64,000 nucleotides of DNA from Mycolicibacter senuensis (GCF_002101885.1 NZ_LQPS01000040.1:1-64000); one strand, 5' to 3'; shown: positions 1 through 8,899, counted from the first letter of the stretch. Numbers and translations: made by a program. Notes: generated from the letters alone by a model not told the origin.

Positions 1-77
1 TCTGGACCAAAACCGCCGACCAAATCCTGGAATCCATCGCCAACTACTGCCGACGAATTAATGACTCAGGACACTAG
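1..77 (+). mobile_element. IS630-like transposase, C-terminal fragment (truncated by window edge)
   Basis: Frame 3 is open from the window edge to a TAG at 75-77. It encodes a tail beginning WTKTADQIL and ending RRINDSGH. A W-T-K-T/P-A-x-x-I-L segment followed by a short helix with a C-x-R-I element is typical of the extreme C-terminus of IS630-family DDE transposases, recalled from memory. Only 24 residues are visible, so whether the element is intact to the left cannot be judged, and no terminal inverted repeat was identified in the next 60 bases. Confidence 0.5.
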
Positions 78-224
78 GCCGGCTGGGCCGACTTCCGGAT
101 CTTGCGGTGGCGCTGCGAGCGTTTAACAAGTCGGGCCATTGGGAACCGGAAGTCGAGTACGTCTTGGGCCGGGGGAGAGCCCCGACCGATTTCGCAGCAT
201 CGGCGCAGCAACGGCGATCTCACC

Positions 225-230
225 TAGACT
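225..230 (+). promoter_or_regulatory. candidate -10 box of the MscS gene
   Basis: TAGACT fits the mycobacterial TANNNT -10 pattern. It lies 34 bases before the ATG at 265, which would give a leader of about 28 bases carrying the AAAGAGG ribosome binding site. No clear -35 element is visible. Confidence 0.3.
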
Positions 231-264
231 CGCGGCCGATCCGAATCCGACCGAAAGAGGTGAT

Positions 265-1404
265 ATGGCTATGCCAGAAGAACTCGATCGAGGTTCCGCA
301 ATCCACCTTGCTGCCACCACGGCGTGGCTGGCGGGCGCGGTAGCCGGGGCCTGGGTGCTGGGCTGGGTGCTGTATTGGCTGCTGCAGCGCGTCAGCCGGC
401 GCAGCGGACTCGTCAACGACTTCGCGGCGTTGACCCGAATGCCGGTTCGGGTGATCCTGATGGTGATTGCCGCGCGCATCGCCTTCGAGGCCACCGTTCC
501 TGCATCGACACCGGCCGGCGGCTGGATCGATCAGCTGTTCCGCATCTTGATGATTGCCGCCATGACGTGGTTGCTTGCCGCGTTGACGCTGCTGGCGGAG
601 CGACGCGCCATCGCCCGCTTCGTGGGCGGCGGGGTGCAGGTAAGCGATGCCGATCGGCTCCAGCGGCGGGTCAAGACGCAGATCACCACGCTGCGGCGGC
701 TCGCCATCGCCGTCGTTGTCGTCCTCGGCACGGCAGCGGCGCTGATGACCTTTCCGTCCTTCACCCAGATCGGCACGACGATGTTCGCCTCGGCCGGAAT
801 CCTCTCGGTGGTCGCCGGCCTGGCCGCGCAAACCTCACTGGGCTCGGTGTTCGCCGGCATGCAGATCTCATTTTCAGATGCCGTTCGGGTCGGTGACGTC
901 GTCGTGCTCGAAGGCGAGTGGGGACGCATCGAGGAGATCACGCTGACGTATGTCGTGGTCCAGATCTGGGATGAGCGACGCATGATCCTTCCCACCACCT
1001 ACTTCACCAAGACGCCCTTCGAGAACTGGACCCGCCGAACGACGGAGTTGCTGGGCACCGTGCAGCTCGACGTCGACTTCACGGCACCGGTTGATGCGAT
1101 GCGCGCCGAGCTGGACCGCCTGCTTTCAGCGAGCGACTTGTGGGATGGCCGATCCAGCGGGCTGGTGGTCACCGACGCCGTCGACGGCTACCTGCGGGTG
1201 CGGATCACGGTGAGCGCGGCCGATTCCGGTGCGCTGTTCACCCTCAGATGCGCCGTGCGTGAGGGCATGGTCGAGTGGCTGCAGCGCAACCACCCCACGG
1301 CTTTGCCGCGCTGGCGCGTCGATCAACCGCCGGCAAGTGGCCTGGCCGGCGATTCGGGTGTGGACAGCGACAGTGACACGAAGACCCCCGCCTACGCGCA
1401 TTAG
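265..1404 (+). CDS. MscS-family mechanosensitive ion channel
   Basis: Predicted 379-residue inner-membrane channel that would open under membrane tension. Hydrophobic segments lie near residues 18-40, 61-78, 90-110 and 145-163. A glycine/alanine-rich pore helix follows at about 173-200 (SAGILSVVAGLAAQTSLGSV). The MscS beta-domain comes next, with FSDAVRVGDVV, a G-x-I-x-x-I-T-L-T-Y-V strand and the LPTTYF element near 242-247. The frame is open upstream to 139, but ATG 265 is preceded by AAAGAGG at good spacing and gives a normal membrane start, so 265 is preferred. The C-terminal 30 residues are polar and variable. It is a single gene convergent with the next one, 21 bases away. Confidence 0.88.
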   Translation: MAMPEELDRGSAIHLAATTAWLAGAVAGAWVLGWVLYWLLQRVSRRSGLVNDFAALTRMPVRVILMVIAARIAFEATVPASTPAGGWIDQLFRILMIAAMTWLLAALTLLAERRAIARFVGGGVQVSDADRLQRRVKTQITTLRRLAIAVVVVLGTAAALMTFPSFTQIGTTMFASAGILSVVAGLAAQTSLGSVFAGMQISFSDAVRVGDVVVLEGEWGRIEEITLTYVVVQIWDERRMILPTTYFTKTPFENWTRRTTELLGTVQLDVDFTAPVDAMRAELDRLLSASDLWDGRSSGLVVTDAVDGYLRVRITVSAADSGALFTLRCAVREGMVEWLQRNHPTALPRWRVDQPPASGLAGDSGVDSDSDTKTPAYAH

Positions 1405-1425
1405 CCCGGCCGTCCAGGAGACGCG

Positions 1426-2406
1426 TTACGGCTCCACCGGGAACCAGAAGTCGAGGGTGTCCTCGACCCCACCCCAGTCGATGCCCAGCCAGTCGCCGAA
1501 GAAGTCCTCGATGTTGCCGAACGCGCTGTAGAAGAACGCCACGACGGAGTAGAAGATGCCTTCCCACCAGCCGCTGTCGACCAGGCCGTGGCTCCAGGCG
1601 TTGAGCCAGGCGTCGAACTGGTCGAAGTCGCCGGAGATGTCGATGTCGGTGATCGTGCCGTCGGTGGTGGCAATGTGGTCGGCCACCTGATCGGGCGTGA
1701 GCCCCAGGTACATCATGTGTTCGTAGAGCAACCCCAACGCCGAGGTGGAGGTGGGGTCGGTGACCGGGTCGCCGGGGATCGTGTAGTCGGTTACCGCGAA
1801 CCAGTCGTTCGGGGTCTGGACACCTGACAGCAGACCCGTGTCGAAAAAGTCGGGCGAGGAGGCCCCGCCCATATCCGCCGACGCGGTGTCCGCGCCGACC
1901 GGATTGCCGATGAACACGAAGTGCACCAACTGCGGGTCGACGTCGTCGTGGGCCAGCTGAGCCATCGCGATCGAGGCGGCCGTGGCGCCCTGCGACCAGC
2001 CGAACACCCACAGCGGGTTGTCGGCGTCATAGGCGTCCGGGTTGGCGTCGAGCTCGGCGTGCACCGCGCGAACGATCTCGGCGGCACCGACGAAGCTGCT
2101 GTGGCCCTGCTGGATGAGGGCAGGGGTGGACAGCACCCGCAGCGGCGCGTCACAGTCCCCGATGCCGACCACGCACGAGGCGGGGTCGTCACCGGCGTCG
2201 AAGCCCAGCGGCTGTAAGAACAGATCGGCCGCGGTCTGGGCGAACGTCGGCGACGGTGTGGACAACGTGGTGGGACCGACGAAGAACGCGGTGCCGGCCA
2301 GCAGGTTGATGTCGGCATAGGTGGCGTAGGCCGCCGGGCCGGCGAGCACCCCGCCGGCCACGGTGCTGGCGATCGCGATCGGCGCGAAGGCCTTGGTCAG
2401 GATCAC
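1426..2406 (-). CDS. PE-PPE domain-containing secreted hydrolase (paralogue A)
   Basis: A 326-residue protein with an N-terminal hydrophobic export segment (residues 1-30), followed by the PE-PPE domain. This alpha/beta-hydrolase fold is found at the C-terminus of some PE and PPE proteins and as stand-alone mycobacterial proteins. The nucleophile elbow is G-W-S-Q-G. A conserved D-P-V-T-D segment and a late histidine could complete a Ser-Asp-His triad. No PE or PPE domain is attached. It starts at GTG 2406 with AAGGG upstream. It is divergent from a second 326-residue paralogue at 2672 that shares long stretches, such as DLFLQPLGFDAGDDPA. Esterase activity on cell-envelope lipids is plausible from the family but unproven. 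Confidence 0.85.
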   Translation of the reverse strand: MILTKAFAPIAIASTVAGGVLAGPAAYATYADINLLAGTAFFVGPTTLSTPSPTFAQTAADLFLQPLGFDAGDDPASCVVGIGDCDAPLRVLSTPALIQQGHSSFVGAAEIVRAVHAELDANPDAYDADNPLWVFGWSQGATAASIAMAQLAHDDVDPQLVHFVFIGNPVGADTASADMGGASSPDFFDTGLLSGVQTPNDWFAVTDYTIPGDPVTDPTSTSALGLLYEHMMYLGLTPDQVADHIATTDGTITDIDISGDFDQFDAWLNAWSHGLVDSGWWEGIFYSVVAFFYSAFGNIEDFFGDWLGIDWGGVEDTLDFWFPVEP

Positions 2407-2588
2407 TGGTCGCTACCCTTCGCTCGTCATCGGAGCCTCTGCTGCGCCGCCGCTCCCGCTGGACCTGAAAATCCCACGAGTAAACAAAAAGCGTCGGCTG
2501 AGGGCGATCATGGCAAGGCACCGCCCGCAAGTCAATGGAGGTTGCCGCCGATACGCCGGTCACCGGTGCCGAGCCGGCCGCATAGTCG

Positions 2589-2618
2589 TTGACTCTCGTC
2601 ACGCAGGAATGCGATTAT
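2589..2618 (+). promoter_or_regulatory. candidate promoter for PE-PPE paralogue B
   Basis: TTGACT at 2589-2594 and GATTAT at 2613-2618 are separated by 18 bases, giving a sigma-70/SigA-like pair. It sits in the 265-base region between the two divergent PE-PPE genes. That region otherwise shows no coding content and is less GC-rich than its surroundings. Confidence 0.33.
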
Positions 2619-2671
2619 CAGCGCTTCACGCTCTGTTGACCGGCCGCTACATAAACCCTAGGTGTGTCGCA

Positions 2672-3652
2672 ATGAACGTAACCAAAGCTTTCGCTCCGAT
2701 CGCCGTCGCGAGCGCGATCGCCGCCGGCGTCGTGGGAACTCCGGTCGTCCAGACGACACACGCCCGGGTGGCCCTGCTATCGGACACCGCCATTTTCGTC
2801 GGCGGGACCATGTTGTCCACCCCGTCGGCGACGTTCGCCCAGAACGCCGCCGATCTGTTCCTGCAGCCGCTGGGCTTCGACGCCGGCGACGACCCGGCGG
2901 TGTGCGTCATCGGTGCCGGCGTCTGTGATGGCCCGCTGCAGGTGCTGACCACCCCGCAACTCATCCTGCAGGGCCACAGCAGCTTCGTCGGTGCCGCCGA
3001 GATCGTTCGCGCGGTGCACGCCCAACTCGACGCCAACCCGGACGCCTACGACGCCGACAACCCGCTGTGGGTGTTCGGCTACTCGCAGGGCGCCACGGCC
3101 GCCTCGATCGCGATGGCTCAGTTGGCCCACGACGACGTCGACCCGCAGTTGCTGCACTTCGTGTTCATCGGCGACCCCTCCGGTCCGACCGGCACCTGGC
3201 CGGGCAATGACAGCGACACGCTGTGGGACCGGCTTTTCGACATGCCGATACTGAACGGCAACGAAACCCCGAACGACGCGTTCGCGGCAACCATCTACAC
3301 CTTCCCGGGCGACCCCGTCGCCGACGCGAGTTCCAATTCGATGCTCGGCCTGTTCTACGAGCACGTTATGTACCTGGGGCTCACCCCGGAGCAGGTCGCC
3401 GACCACACGGCCATACCCGACGGTCTGATCACCAACATCGACATCTCCGGCGATATCGACCAATTCAGCGCCTGGCTCAGCGCGTTCGGCAACGGGTTAC
3501 TCGACAGCGCCTCGTTGGAAGCCTTCGTCAATTCGCTGGTGGCCTTGGTCTACAACGCTTTCGGCAATATCGAGGGCTTCTTCACCGACTGGATGGGCAT
3601 CGACTGGGGCGGGGTGGAGCAGACGCTCGACTTCTGGTTCCCGGAGGTCTGA
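2672..3652 (+). CDS. PE-PPE domain-containing secreted hydrolase (paralogue B)
   Basis: A 326-residue protein with the same architecture and length as its divergent neighbour: an export segment to about residue 32, then a PE-PPE alpha/beta-hydrolase domain with the nucleophile elbow G-Y-S-Q-G. The frame is open upstream to 2363, but the upstream translation is arginine-rich and antisense to the neighbour. ATG 2672 begins MNVTKAFAPIAVAS, which aligns with MILTKAFAPIAIAS of paralogue A, so 2672 is taken as the start. Differences concentrate in a middle segment (about residues 168-195 carry an insertion with GNDSDTLWDRLF here). The arrangement implies duplication with inversion. The substrate is unknown. 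Confidence 0.86.
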   Translation: MNVTKAFAPIAVASAIAAGVVGTPVVQTTHARVALLSDTAIFVGGTMLSTPSATFAQNAADLFLQPLGFDAGDDPAVCVIGAGVCDGPLQVLTTPQLILQGHSSFVGAAEIVRAVHAQLDANPDAYDADNPLWVFGYSQGATAASIAMAQLAHDDVDPQLLHFVFIGDPSGPTGTWPGNDSDTLWDRLFDMPILNGNETPNDAFAATIYTFPGDPVADASSNSMLGLFYEHVMYLGLTPEQVADHTAIPDGLITNIDISGDIDQFSAWLSAFGNGLLDSASLEAFVNSLVALVYNAFGNIEGFFTDWMGIDWGGVEQTLDFWFPEV

Positions 3653-3672
3653 CCAATCGCCGGGCGGTCTGC

Positions 3673-5172
3673 TCACCGCGGGCCCGGCGGCAGTGGCCGA
3701 AAAACCTGCAACGCGCGGTAGCAGACAGTGAATTCGGCTTCGGCACAAGGGTTGTCGACTTCGCCATCGCGGGCGATCGGCACTGGACCGTCGGGGGCGG
3801 TGAACCGGAATCGGGGAACCCGAAGCTCGTGGTAGAGCCGGCTGCGCTGCAGTCGCCCGGTCAGCAGGGCCGCCGTTATCCGCAGCGTGGACCACGGCCG
3901 GCCGACGTCGAGGATCCGCACGTCCAACAACCCGTCGTCCATCCGGTGCCGGACGGCCGGAGCGAAGCCGGCCGGCAGATACACCGAGTTGCCGAGGAAG
4001 AACAGCGACGTCTGCAGCGTCTTGTCGTCATAGGCGATGCGCACCGGCTGCTCGCGTCGCAATGTCAACAGCATCGCGTAAGCGCTGGCCAATGGCTTAC
4101 CGACCTTGTGCTGCAACCGCTCCCGCCGGCGCACGAACGCCGGGTAGGCGCCGATGCTGGCGGTGTTGACGACGGTCGCCGCATCGTTGAACCGCACCAC
4201 GTCGACACGGGACAGCGATCCTTCAGCCACGGCAGCAACAGTTTTCGCGGCGGTGTCGCAGCCGATGTCCTTGGCGAAGTGGTTCAACGTGCCGCCCGGG
4301 AAGACTGCCAGCGGCAGGTCCCGTTCCACCGCCACCCCGGCCGCCGCGGCCACCGATCCGTCGCCGCCGGCGATCGCCAGCACCTCGGCGGAATCGGCCG
4401 CTCGCCGCAACACCTCGGTCACGTCATCGTCGGGGCCGAGTTCGATCACCCTGGCCGCCGGCAGGGCCTGGCGCACCTGCTCGGCGACCTCGCCCGCCCG
4501 TCCGCCGCCGGAGCGCGGGTTGACCACCAAGATCACGCCGGCACCGTCGGGACGCGCGGGACAGCCCACCCGTAGGGCGTCGGTGTGTGGCGGTGGCGGC
4601 GACGCGATCCGCGGCACCAGTTGGGCGCCGAGCACCGAGATCGACGCGCCGATGCCCAGCCCGGCGAGCACATCGCCGGGGTAGTGGGCGCCGGTGACGA
4701 TCCGCGACAGCCCGACCAGGCCGGCCAACCCCGCCACGGGCAGACCCAGCAGCGGACTCTCCAGCCCGACCCCGGTGGCGAACGCCGCTGCACTCGCGGC
4801 GTGGCCCGACGGCAGCGAGTTCGACCGCGGCAACCGGTGGGCGCGGCGCAGCAGCGGGACCAGCATGACGTTAGGGCGCGCGCGGGGCCGGATCCGCTTG
4901 ACCAGTTGGTTGGTCACCAGACTGGTGATTGCCAGGCTGGCCACCCCGCGCGCGGCGGCACGCCGGGTGGCCGGCCGGCCGGTCACCGCCATGGCCGCGG
5001 CGAGCGCCAGCCACAGTTTGGAGTGGTCGGCGGCGCGGGTCAGCCCCGGCATGGTGGCATCAAGGAGCCGGCTCGGCGAGTGCGCGATCGCCTCGAACAC
5101 CTCGGCGTCGAGTTCGCCGAGGCCTTCGGTGATCCGGCGAAGCCCGGAACGTCGCCGCTGAAACGGCATCAT
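3673..5172 (-). CDS. PAP2 phosphatase - diacylglycerol kinase fusion protein
   Basis: About 499 residues with two lipid-active domains. Residues 40-190 form a PAP2 phosphatase with the three classic motifs: K-R-I-R-P-R-A-R-P (92-100), PSGH (121-124) and S-R-x5-H-x3-D (H163, D167), within hydrophobic helices. Residues 212-499 form a diacylglycerol/lipid kinase catalytic domain with NPRSGGG and G-G-D-G-S (269-273). Known mycobacterial and actinobacterial fusions of this type are thought to act in phospholipid metabolism at the membrane. The open frame extends another 1.2 kb upstream, but that part is antisense to the next gene. ATG 5172 or ATG 5169 is the likely start, with GGAGG about 24 bases upstream, which is rather far. 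Confidence 0.85.
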   Translation of the reverse strand: MMPFQRRRSGLRRITEGLGELDAEVFEAIAHSPSRLLDATMPGLTRAADHSKLWLALAAAMAVTGRPATRRAAARGVASLAITSLVTNQLVKRIRPRARPNVMLVPLLRRAHRLPRSNSLPSGHAASAAAFATGVGLESPLLGLPVAGLAGLVGLSRIVTGAHYPGDVLAGLGIGASISVLGAQLVPRIASPPPPHTDALRVGCPARPDGAGVILVVNPRSGGGRAGEVAEQVRQALPAARVIELGPDDDVTEVLRRAADSAEVLAIAGGDGSVAAAAGVAVERDLPLAVFPGGTLNHFAKDIGCDTAAKTVAAVAEGSLSRVDVVRFNDAATVVNTASIGAYPAFVRRRERLQHKVGKPLASAYAMLLTLRREQPVRIAYDDKTLQTSLFFLGNSVYLPAGFAPAVRHRMDDGLLDVRILDVGRPWSTLRITAALLTGRLQRSRLYHELRVPRFRFTAPDGPVPIARDGEVDNPCAEAEFTVCYRALQVFRPLPPGPR

Positions 5173-5300
5173 CGGTCGTCGACCACGGCAGTGATTCCTC
5201 CGTCCACCGGCGCCGCTGCGGGCGCCGTACCGCAGCCCTATACCCCGTTCAGCGGTGTAGAAACGCACCATCCGGCCGTAGTGAGAGCGGTGGTGAGGAA

Positions 5301-6743
5301 TCAGTCCAGCAGTGCGCCGAAGTCGAGTAGTGACGCCAGGTCGAGGCTGCCTTCGTCGGGGCTGAACCAGTTCTGGTCGCCCAACAAGGTGTCGAACAGC
5401 GAGGCCTCCGAGCCTCCCGGCGGTGGCGGCAGCGGGGGGTCGGTCGGCGCCATGACGCCCGAGCCGGTCAGGTAGGCGACTCCGCGTGCCAAGGTGTCGG
5501 TCACGTCCACCACCGCACCGCCGACGAAGTTGTTGACCTGCTGGAGCAGTTCGGCCAAACCGCTGATCAGGAAGATGTCCTGGTCGACGATCGACTGCAG
5601 GAATTTGTCGATCTCGGTGACGACCAGGTTGATCCCGTAGGGGATGCTCGTCACCACCGTGCGGATGCCCAGCATGATGTCGTTGCCGATGTTCGGGTAG
5701 CCGTACATCGCGATCGCGTCGGACAGCGACTGCTTGAGATCGGTGGGCGTGACGATGCTGTCCAGGATGGCCGGGTCGGTGCTCATCGGGGAGCCGTCGA
5801 AGTCGGAGCGCAGCGGCACGCCGAGGAGTTGCAGGATCGTGGGGGTGATGTCGGCGATGGAGTAATTCAGGTTCTGGCTGCCGTCGGTCGCGTCGTGGCC
5901 GGCTTGATCGAAGATGACGAACTGCGATGTCTCGTTGGGGGACTGGAAGCCGTGGCCGAAGCCCAGCGACTGCTGGTGGCCGTGGTCGGTGGTGATGATG
6001 ATCGACCAGTTGTCGCCGGTTTCCTGCCTGGCCTGCTCGACCGCGGCCAGGATCTGCTGGATGTTGGCCCCGACGTTCATCACGGCCTGTGCGTATTCCT
6101 GGGACCCGCCGCCGTACGAGTGCCCGGCCTCGTCGACCTGCACCTGGTAGGAGAACAGGAAGGTGTCGATGTCCGGGTTGGTGGTGGTCGCCAGGATCTG
6201 GGAGATGGTCGCCGCGGTGACCGCCGCGTCGGTGTCGGCCCAACTGTCCTGGAACGGGATGAACAGGTTGTTGTCGGCGCCGTAGCCGCCCGCCGCGCCG
6301 ATGTCGTTGATGTAGTCCCAGTCGGCGATCACCGAGGTCTCGATATCCGGGTCGTGGTACTCGAGCAGGTTGAACACCGTCGGCCACTGGTCATACGGCT
6401 CGGGCCGGAACAGGTTGTTGACCACTCCGTGCTTGTCGTCCCACACGCCGGTGAGGATCGTCGACCATGACGGGCCGGAGATCGTGGTGTGGTTGACTTC
6501 GCTGGTGGCCCCGGTGATGCCCTGGTCCATCGCCGTCTTGAAGCCGCTGTCGTCGCCGTAGGCGTACTCCAGGATCTTCGAGAGGTTGGTGCCGTCGGTG
6601 CCGATCAGCAGCACGTGCTCGGCGGCGAGCAGCCAGTCGGCGGTCAGCGCCGACAGTCCCGACGGCACCCCGATGGCTGCCCCGGTCCCGGCGACCATGC
6701 CGGCGACGGTCGCACCACACAGGAACTTTTTGATTGTCGTCAC
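5301..6743 (-). CDS. secreted alkaline phosphatase superfamily protein (type I phosphodiesterase/nucleotide pyrophosphatase)
   Basis: A 480-residue protein starting at GTG 6743, with GAGGG upstream. Residues 1-34 look like a signal peptide or membrane anchor. The body has the alkaline-phosphatase-superfamily metal sites: G-T-D-G-T-N (D50), V-D-E-A-G-H-S-Y-G, T-T-D-H-G-H and F-G-H-G-F. A serine/threonine-rich stretch after GITGATSEV could hold the nucleophile. The last 130 residues are unlike the catalytic domain and end in an acidic, hydrophobic tail. It lies upstream of the PAP2-kinase gene on the same strand with a 128-base gap, so co-transcription is possible. The expected role is hydrolysis of phosphodiesters or phosphate esters outside the membrane. 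The substrate cannot be read from sequence. Confidence 0.8.
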   Translation of the reverse strand: MTTIKKFLCGATVAGMVAGTGAAIGVPSGLSALTADWLLAAEHVLLIGTDGTNLSKILEYAYGDDSGFKTAMDQGITGATSEVNHTTISGPSWSTILTGVWDDKHGVVNNLFRPEPYDQWPTVFNLLEYHDPDIETSVIADWDYINDIGAAGGYGADNNLFIPFQDSWADTDAAVTAATISQILATTTNPDIDTFLFSYQVQVDEAGHSYGGGSQEYAQAVMNVGANIQQILAAVEQARQETGDNWSIIITTDHGHQQSLGFGHGFQSPNETSQFVIFDQAGHDATDGSQNLNYSIADITPTILQLLGVPLRSDFDGSPMSTDPAILDSIVTPTDLKQSLSDAIAMYGYPNIGNDIMLGIRTVVTSIPYGINLVVTEIDKFLQSIVDQDIFLISGLAELLQQVNNFVGGAVVDVTDTLARGVAYLTGSGVMAPTDPPLPPPPGGSEASLFDTLLGDQNWFSPDEGSLDLASLLDFGALLD

Positions 6744-6907
6744 GATCGTGTCCCTCGTCGAAGTTGCGCGGACCGGCAGGCCAGTTGCGCGAGAGACTAA
6801 CAGAAACCCAGGAAATCCTCAGCTTACTTGCCAAAGTTTTTAATTAATCCATGGCGGTGCTGGCGAAAATCTATGGACCTGGGGCGCCGCCGTCGGCGCT
6901 GGTGCGG

Positions 6908-7819
6908 TCAGTAATCCCAGACCGCCGGTACGCACCGGAAGGCGTTGCCGGCGATCCCCACCCGGCACACCGAGGGGAACGGCAGGTGGGTGGCCACCAG
7001 GGACTCGCCCGTCGACGCCAATTCCCGCAGCAGCCGGATCCGGACGCGAGCGGCCTCCTCCGGGTCGTGCTCGAATCCGTTATGCCACTCCGGATGCTCA
7101 AAGCCGACCTGGAACACCGCGTCGCCGGCAAAGGTCAGCCGGTCGCCACCGGAAGCCAGCCGGACCACGCTGTGCCCGGGAGTGTGGCCGCCGGTGCGGC
7201 AGACGAGCACGCCGGGCGCCACCTCGTGCTCGGTCTCGAACGGGACCAGCCGGGAGCGGTACTCGTCGAGGAATCGGGACGCGATCGATTGCAGCGCGGC
7301 CGGCACCGGAGCCGGCATCCGGGTGCCCGAGAAATCGGGTGCCTCCCAGAACTCGGCCTCGGCGGCCGCCACGTGGATCCGCAGGTCCGGCCGCAGCCGC
7401 GCCTTGAGCTCGTCGGCGAGCAGTCCGCCGATGTGGTCCATGTGCAGGTGGGTCAGCACCACGTCGGTCACGGCCGCCGGATCGATGCCGGCGGCTTCCA
7501 GGCGCGGTATGGTCTGGCCCGCCCGCGGGAAGTCCGGGAACTCCATTCCGAGCCCGGCGTCGACGAGGATGGTCTGCTCCCCGCTGCGCACCACGGCGAC
7601 GTTGAGGGGCCAGTCGATCACCTCGGGCGGCAGGAACATGTCGCTGAGCCAATGCCCCAGGTCGGCCGGGTCGACGTTGGTGGCCATCGTCGAGGCGGTG
7701 ATCGGTAGTACCCCGTCGCTGATCACCAGGACTTCTATGTCGCCGACCTGCACCGCATAGCGCGACGGAACCAGCTCGGGCTTTCCGGTGCCGGCTCGTA
7801 GGGCGTTGTCCAAGCTCAT
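6908..7819 (-). CDS. metallo-beta-lactamase-fold hydrolase
   Basis: A 303-residue cytosolic protein. The zinc motif T-H-L-H-M-D-H (H124, H126, D128, H129) is followed by T-G-G-H-T-P-G-H, A-G-D-A-V-F and a final T-H-L, the full ligand set of the glyoxalase II/lactonase-like MBL family. ATG 7819 is preceded by GAGGAGG at 6-base spacing, whereas the frame's earlier start at 7864 has no binding site. The long N-terminal region before the motif and the H-N-G-F-E-H segment resemble lactonase-like members. Quorum-quenching or lactone hydrolysis is possible but is not shown by the sequence. Confidence 0.85.
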   Translation of the reverse strand: MSLDNALRAGTGKPELVPSRYAVQVGDIEVLVISDGVLPITASTMATNVDPADLGHWLSDMFLPPEVIDWPLNVAVVRSGEQTILVDAGLGMEFPDFPRAGQTIPRLEAAGIDPAAVTDVVLTHLHMDHIGGLLADELKARLRPDLRIHVAAAEAEFWEAPDFSGTRMPAPVPAALQSIASRFLDEYRSRLVPFETEHEVAPGVLVCRTGGHTPGHSVVRLASGGDRLTFAGDAVFQVGFEHPEWHNGFEHDPEEAARVRIRLLRELASTGESLVATHLPFPSVCRVGIAGNAFRCVPAVWDY

Positions 7820-7977
7820 CGTTGCCTCCTCGATCGTCGGGATCGCACTCGACGAGCATCGCAACCGGAAAGCGGATCTCGAGCCCTTGAAATCGCGTAG
7901 TCCAGCCCGGGGCAGACGGGAGCGTCGAGCGGCTGCGGTAGATTGGCCGTCGACCGACTACAGACAGGAGCCGACTC

Positions 7978-8064
7978 ATGGCGTCAGCGAGCCTGGGCGT
8001 CTGGACGTGCATTGTGTGCGTGGTGCTGCTCACCGTGGGCCTCTTCTTGACGACCAACCAGTAG
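7978..8064 (+). CDS. 28-residue single-span membrane peptide
   Basis: A short open frame starting at ATG 7978, with ACAGGAG seven bases upstream and a TAG at 8062-8064. The product is a few polar residues (MASASLGVW), one hydrophobic segment of about 16 residues (TCIVCVVLLTVGLF) and a short polar tail ending TTNQ. This is the layout of a small bitopic membrane protein. TAGATT at 7939-7944 could be its -10 box. It is divergent from the MBL gene. It is too short for ordinary gene calling, and no family is recognised. Confidence 0.5.
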   Translation: MASASLGVWTCIVCVVLLTVGLFLTTNQ

Positions 8065-8098
8065 CCGAGCCGTCGGCAGGGCCTACCGACCGACTAAG

Positions 8099-8893
8099 TC
8101 ACGGGTGCAGGTTCCACTGCCCGCAGTCCTGGGCCAACACGTCGTTGACGTCGACTTCGATCCCGCCGACGATCGGGCCCGGGGTTGACGCGGTGCTCAC
8201 GATGCGCTGGAAGAGCACCGCCCCCGGGAATCGTTGGCCGCGCGACCAGGATCGGGTCTGCCAGGCCCAGCGGTGGCCCGGGGTGCGCGAGTTTCCGATG
8301 ACACCGTCGGCCGCGGCCCACGTGCAGGTGTTGACGCCGCCGTAGATGCCGGTGCGCTGCACCCCGATCACCGAGTTGATGCCCCGGAACCACTGCAGCG
8401 CAACGTTGTTCCAGGTGTCGCGGTTGATGTCGTCGTCGACGCTGAAGAAGATCGGTGCGCTGCGGCCACCGCCCGCCGCGGTGTGAATGTTCCAGGCGGT
8501 CTGGGCGTCGGCGACGCCGCCGGCGTAGCCGCGGGTGAAGTCCGACGGTGCCGTCCCGCCCGGCTTGCCGTACTGGAAGTTGCTGACGATCACCAGCCCG
8601 GCGGCGGTCAGTGACTCGGCGTAGGGCCGGGTGATCGGCTTGGCGCCGAAGTTCGATCCGGGTCGCGACGTCGACACGTAGTTGATCACCCCGGCATGGC
8701 CCGCGGCCCGGATGTCTTGCGCCGGGATCTGGCGCATGGCGTAGTCGATGAGCGTGGGAGCGGCGGCCGAGGCCCGGGGGGCGCCGGCGGTCGCCGCGCC
8801 GAATCCGGCGAGCGCCGCCGCGGCGCCATACCGCAGCGCATCACGTCGGGAAACGGGGCGCCGAGTCGGGTCGATCCTCGGGGAATCCGGCAC
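8099..8893 (-). CDS. Tat-exported DUF1906 (glycoside-hydrolase-like) protein, copy A
   Basis: 264 residues. The N-terminus has a twin-arginine signal S-R-R-D-A-L (R16, R17), a hydrophobic stretch and an A-S-A-A cleavage region near 41-44. The mature part matches the DUF1906 family typified by M. tuberculosis Rv2525c, a Tat substrate with a glycoside-hydrolase-like TIM barrel. Features include INYVSTSRPG, FQYGKPGG, an acidic F-S-V-D-D-D-I strand end and H-R-W-A-W-Q-T. A paralogue with the same layout is at 58899. It starts at GTG 8893, and a TAACAT box six bases upstream suggests a leaderless mRNA. It likely acts in the envelope. The substrate is unknown. Confidence 0.85.
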   Translation of the reverse strand: MPDSPRIDPTRRPVSRRDALRYGAAAALAGFGAATAGAPRASAAAPTLIDYAMRQIPAQDIRAAGHAGVINYVSTSRPGSNFGAKPITRPYAESLTAAGLVIVSNFQYGKPGGTAPSDFTRGYAGGVADAQTAWNIHTAAGGGRSAPIFFSVDDDINRDTWNNVALQWFRGINSVIGVQRTGIYGGVNTCTWAAADGVIGNSRTPGHRWAWQTRSWSRGQRFPGAVLFQRIVSTASTPGPIVGGIEVDVNDVLAQDCGQWNLHP

Positions 8894-8899
8894 CGGCCG

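Noticed and set aside
5173..6387. A 904-residue frame that would extend the PAP2-kinase gene upstream
   Set aside because: The extra part is arginine- and glycine-rich, has no motif and is a shifted frame of the secreted phosphodiesterase gene on the same strand. The fusion protein starts near 5172.
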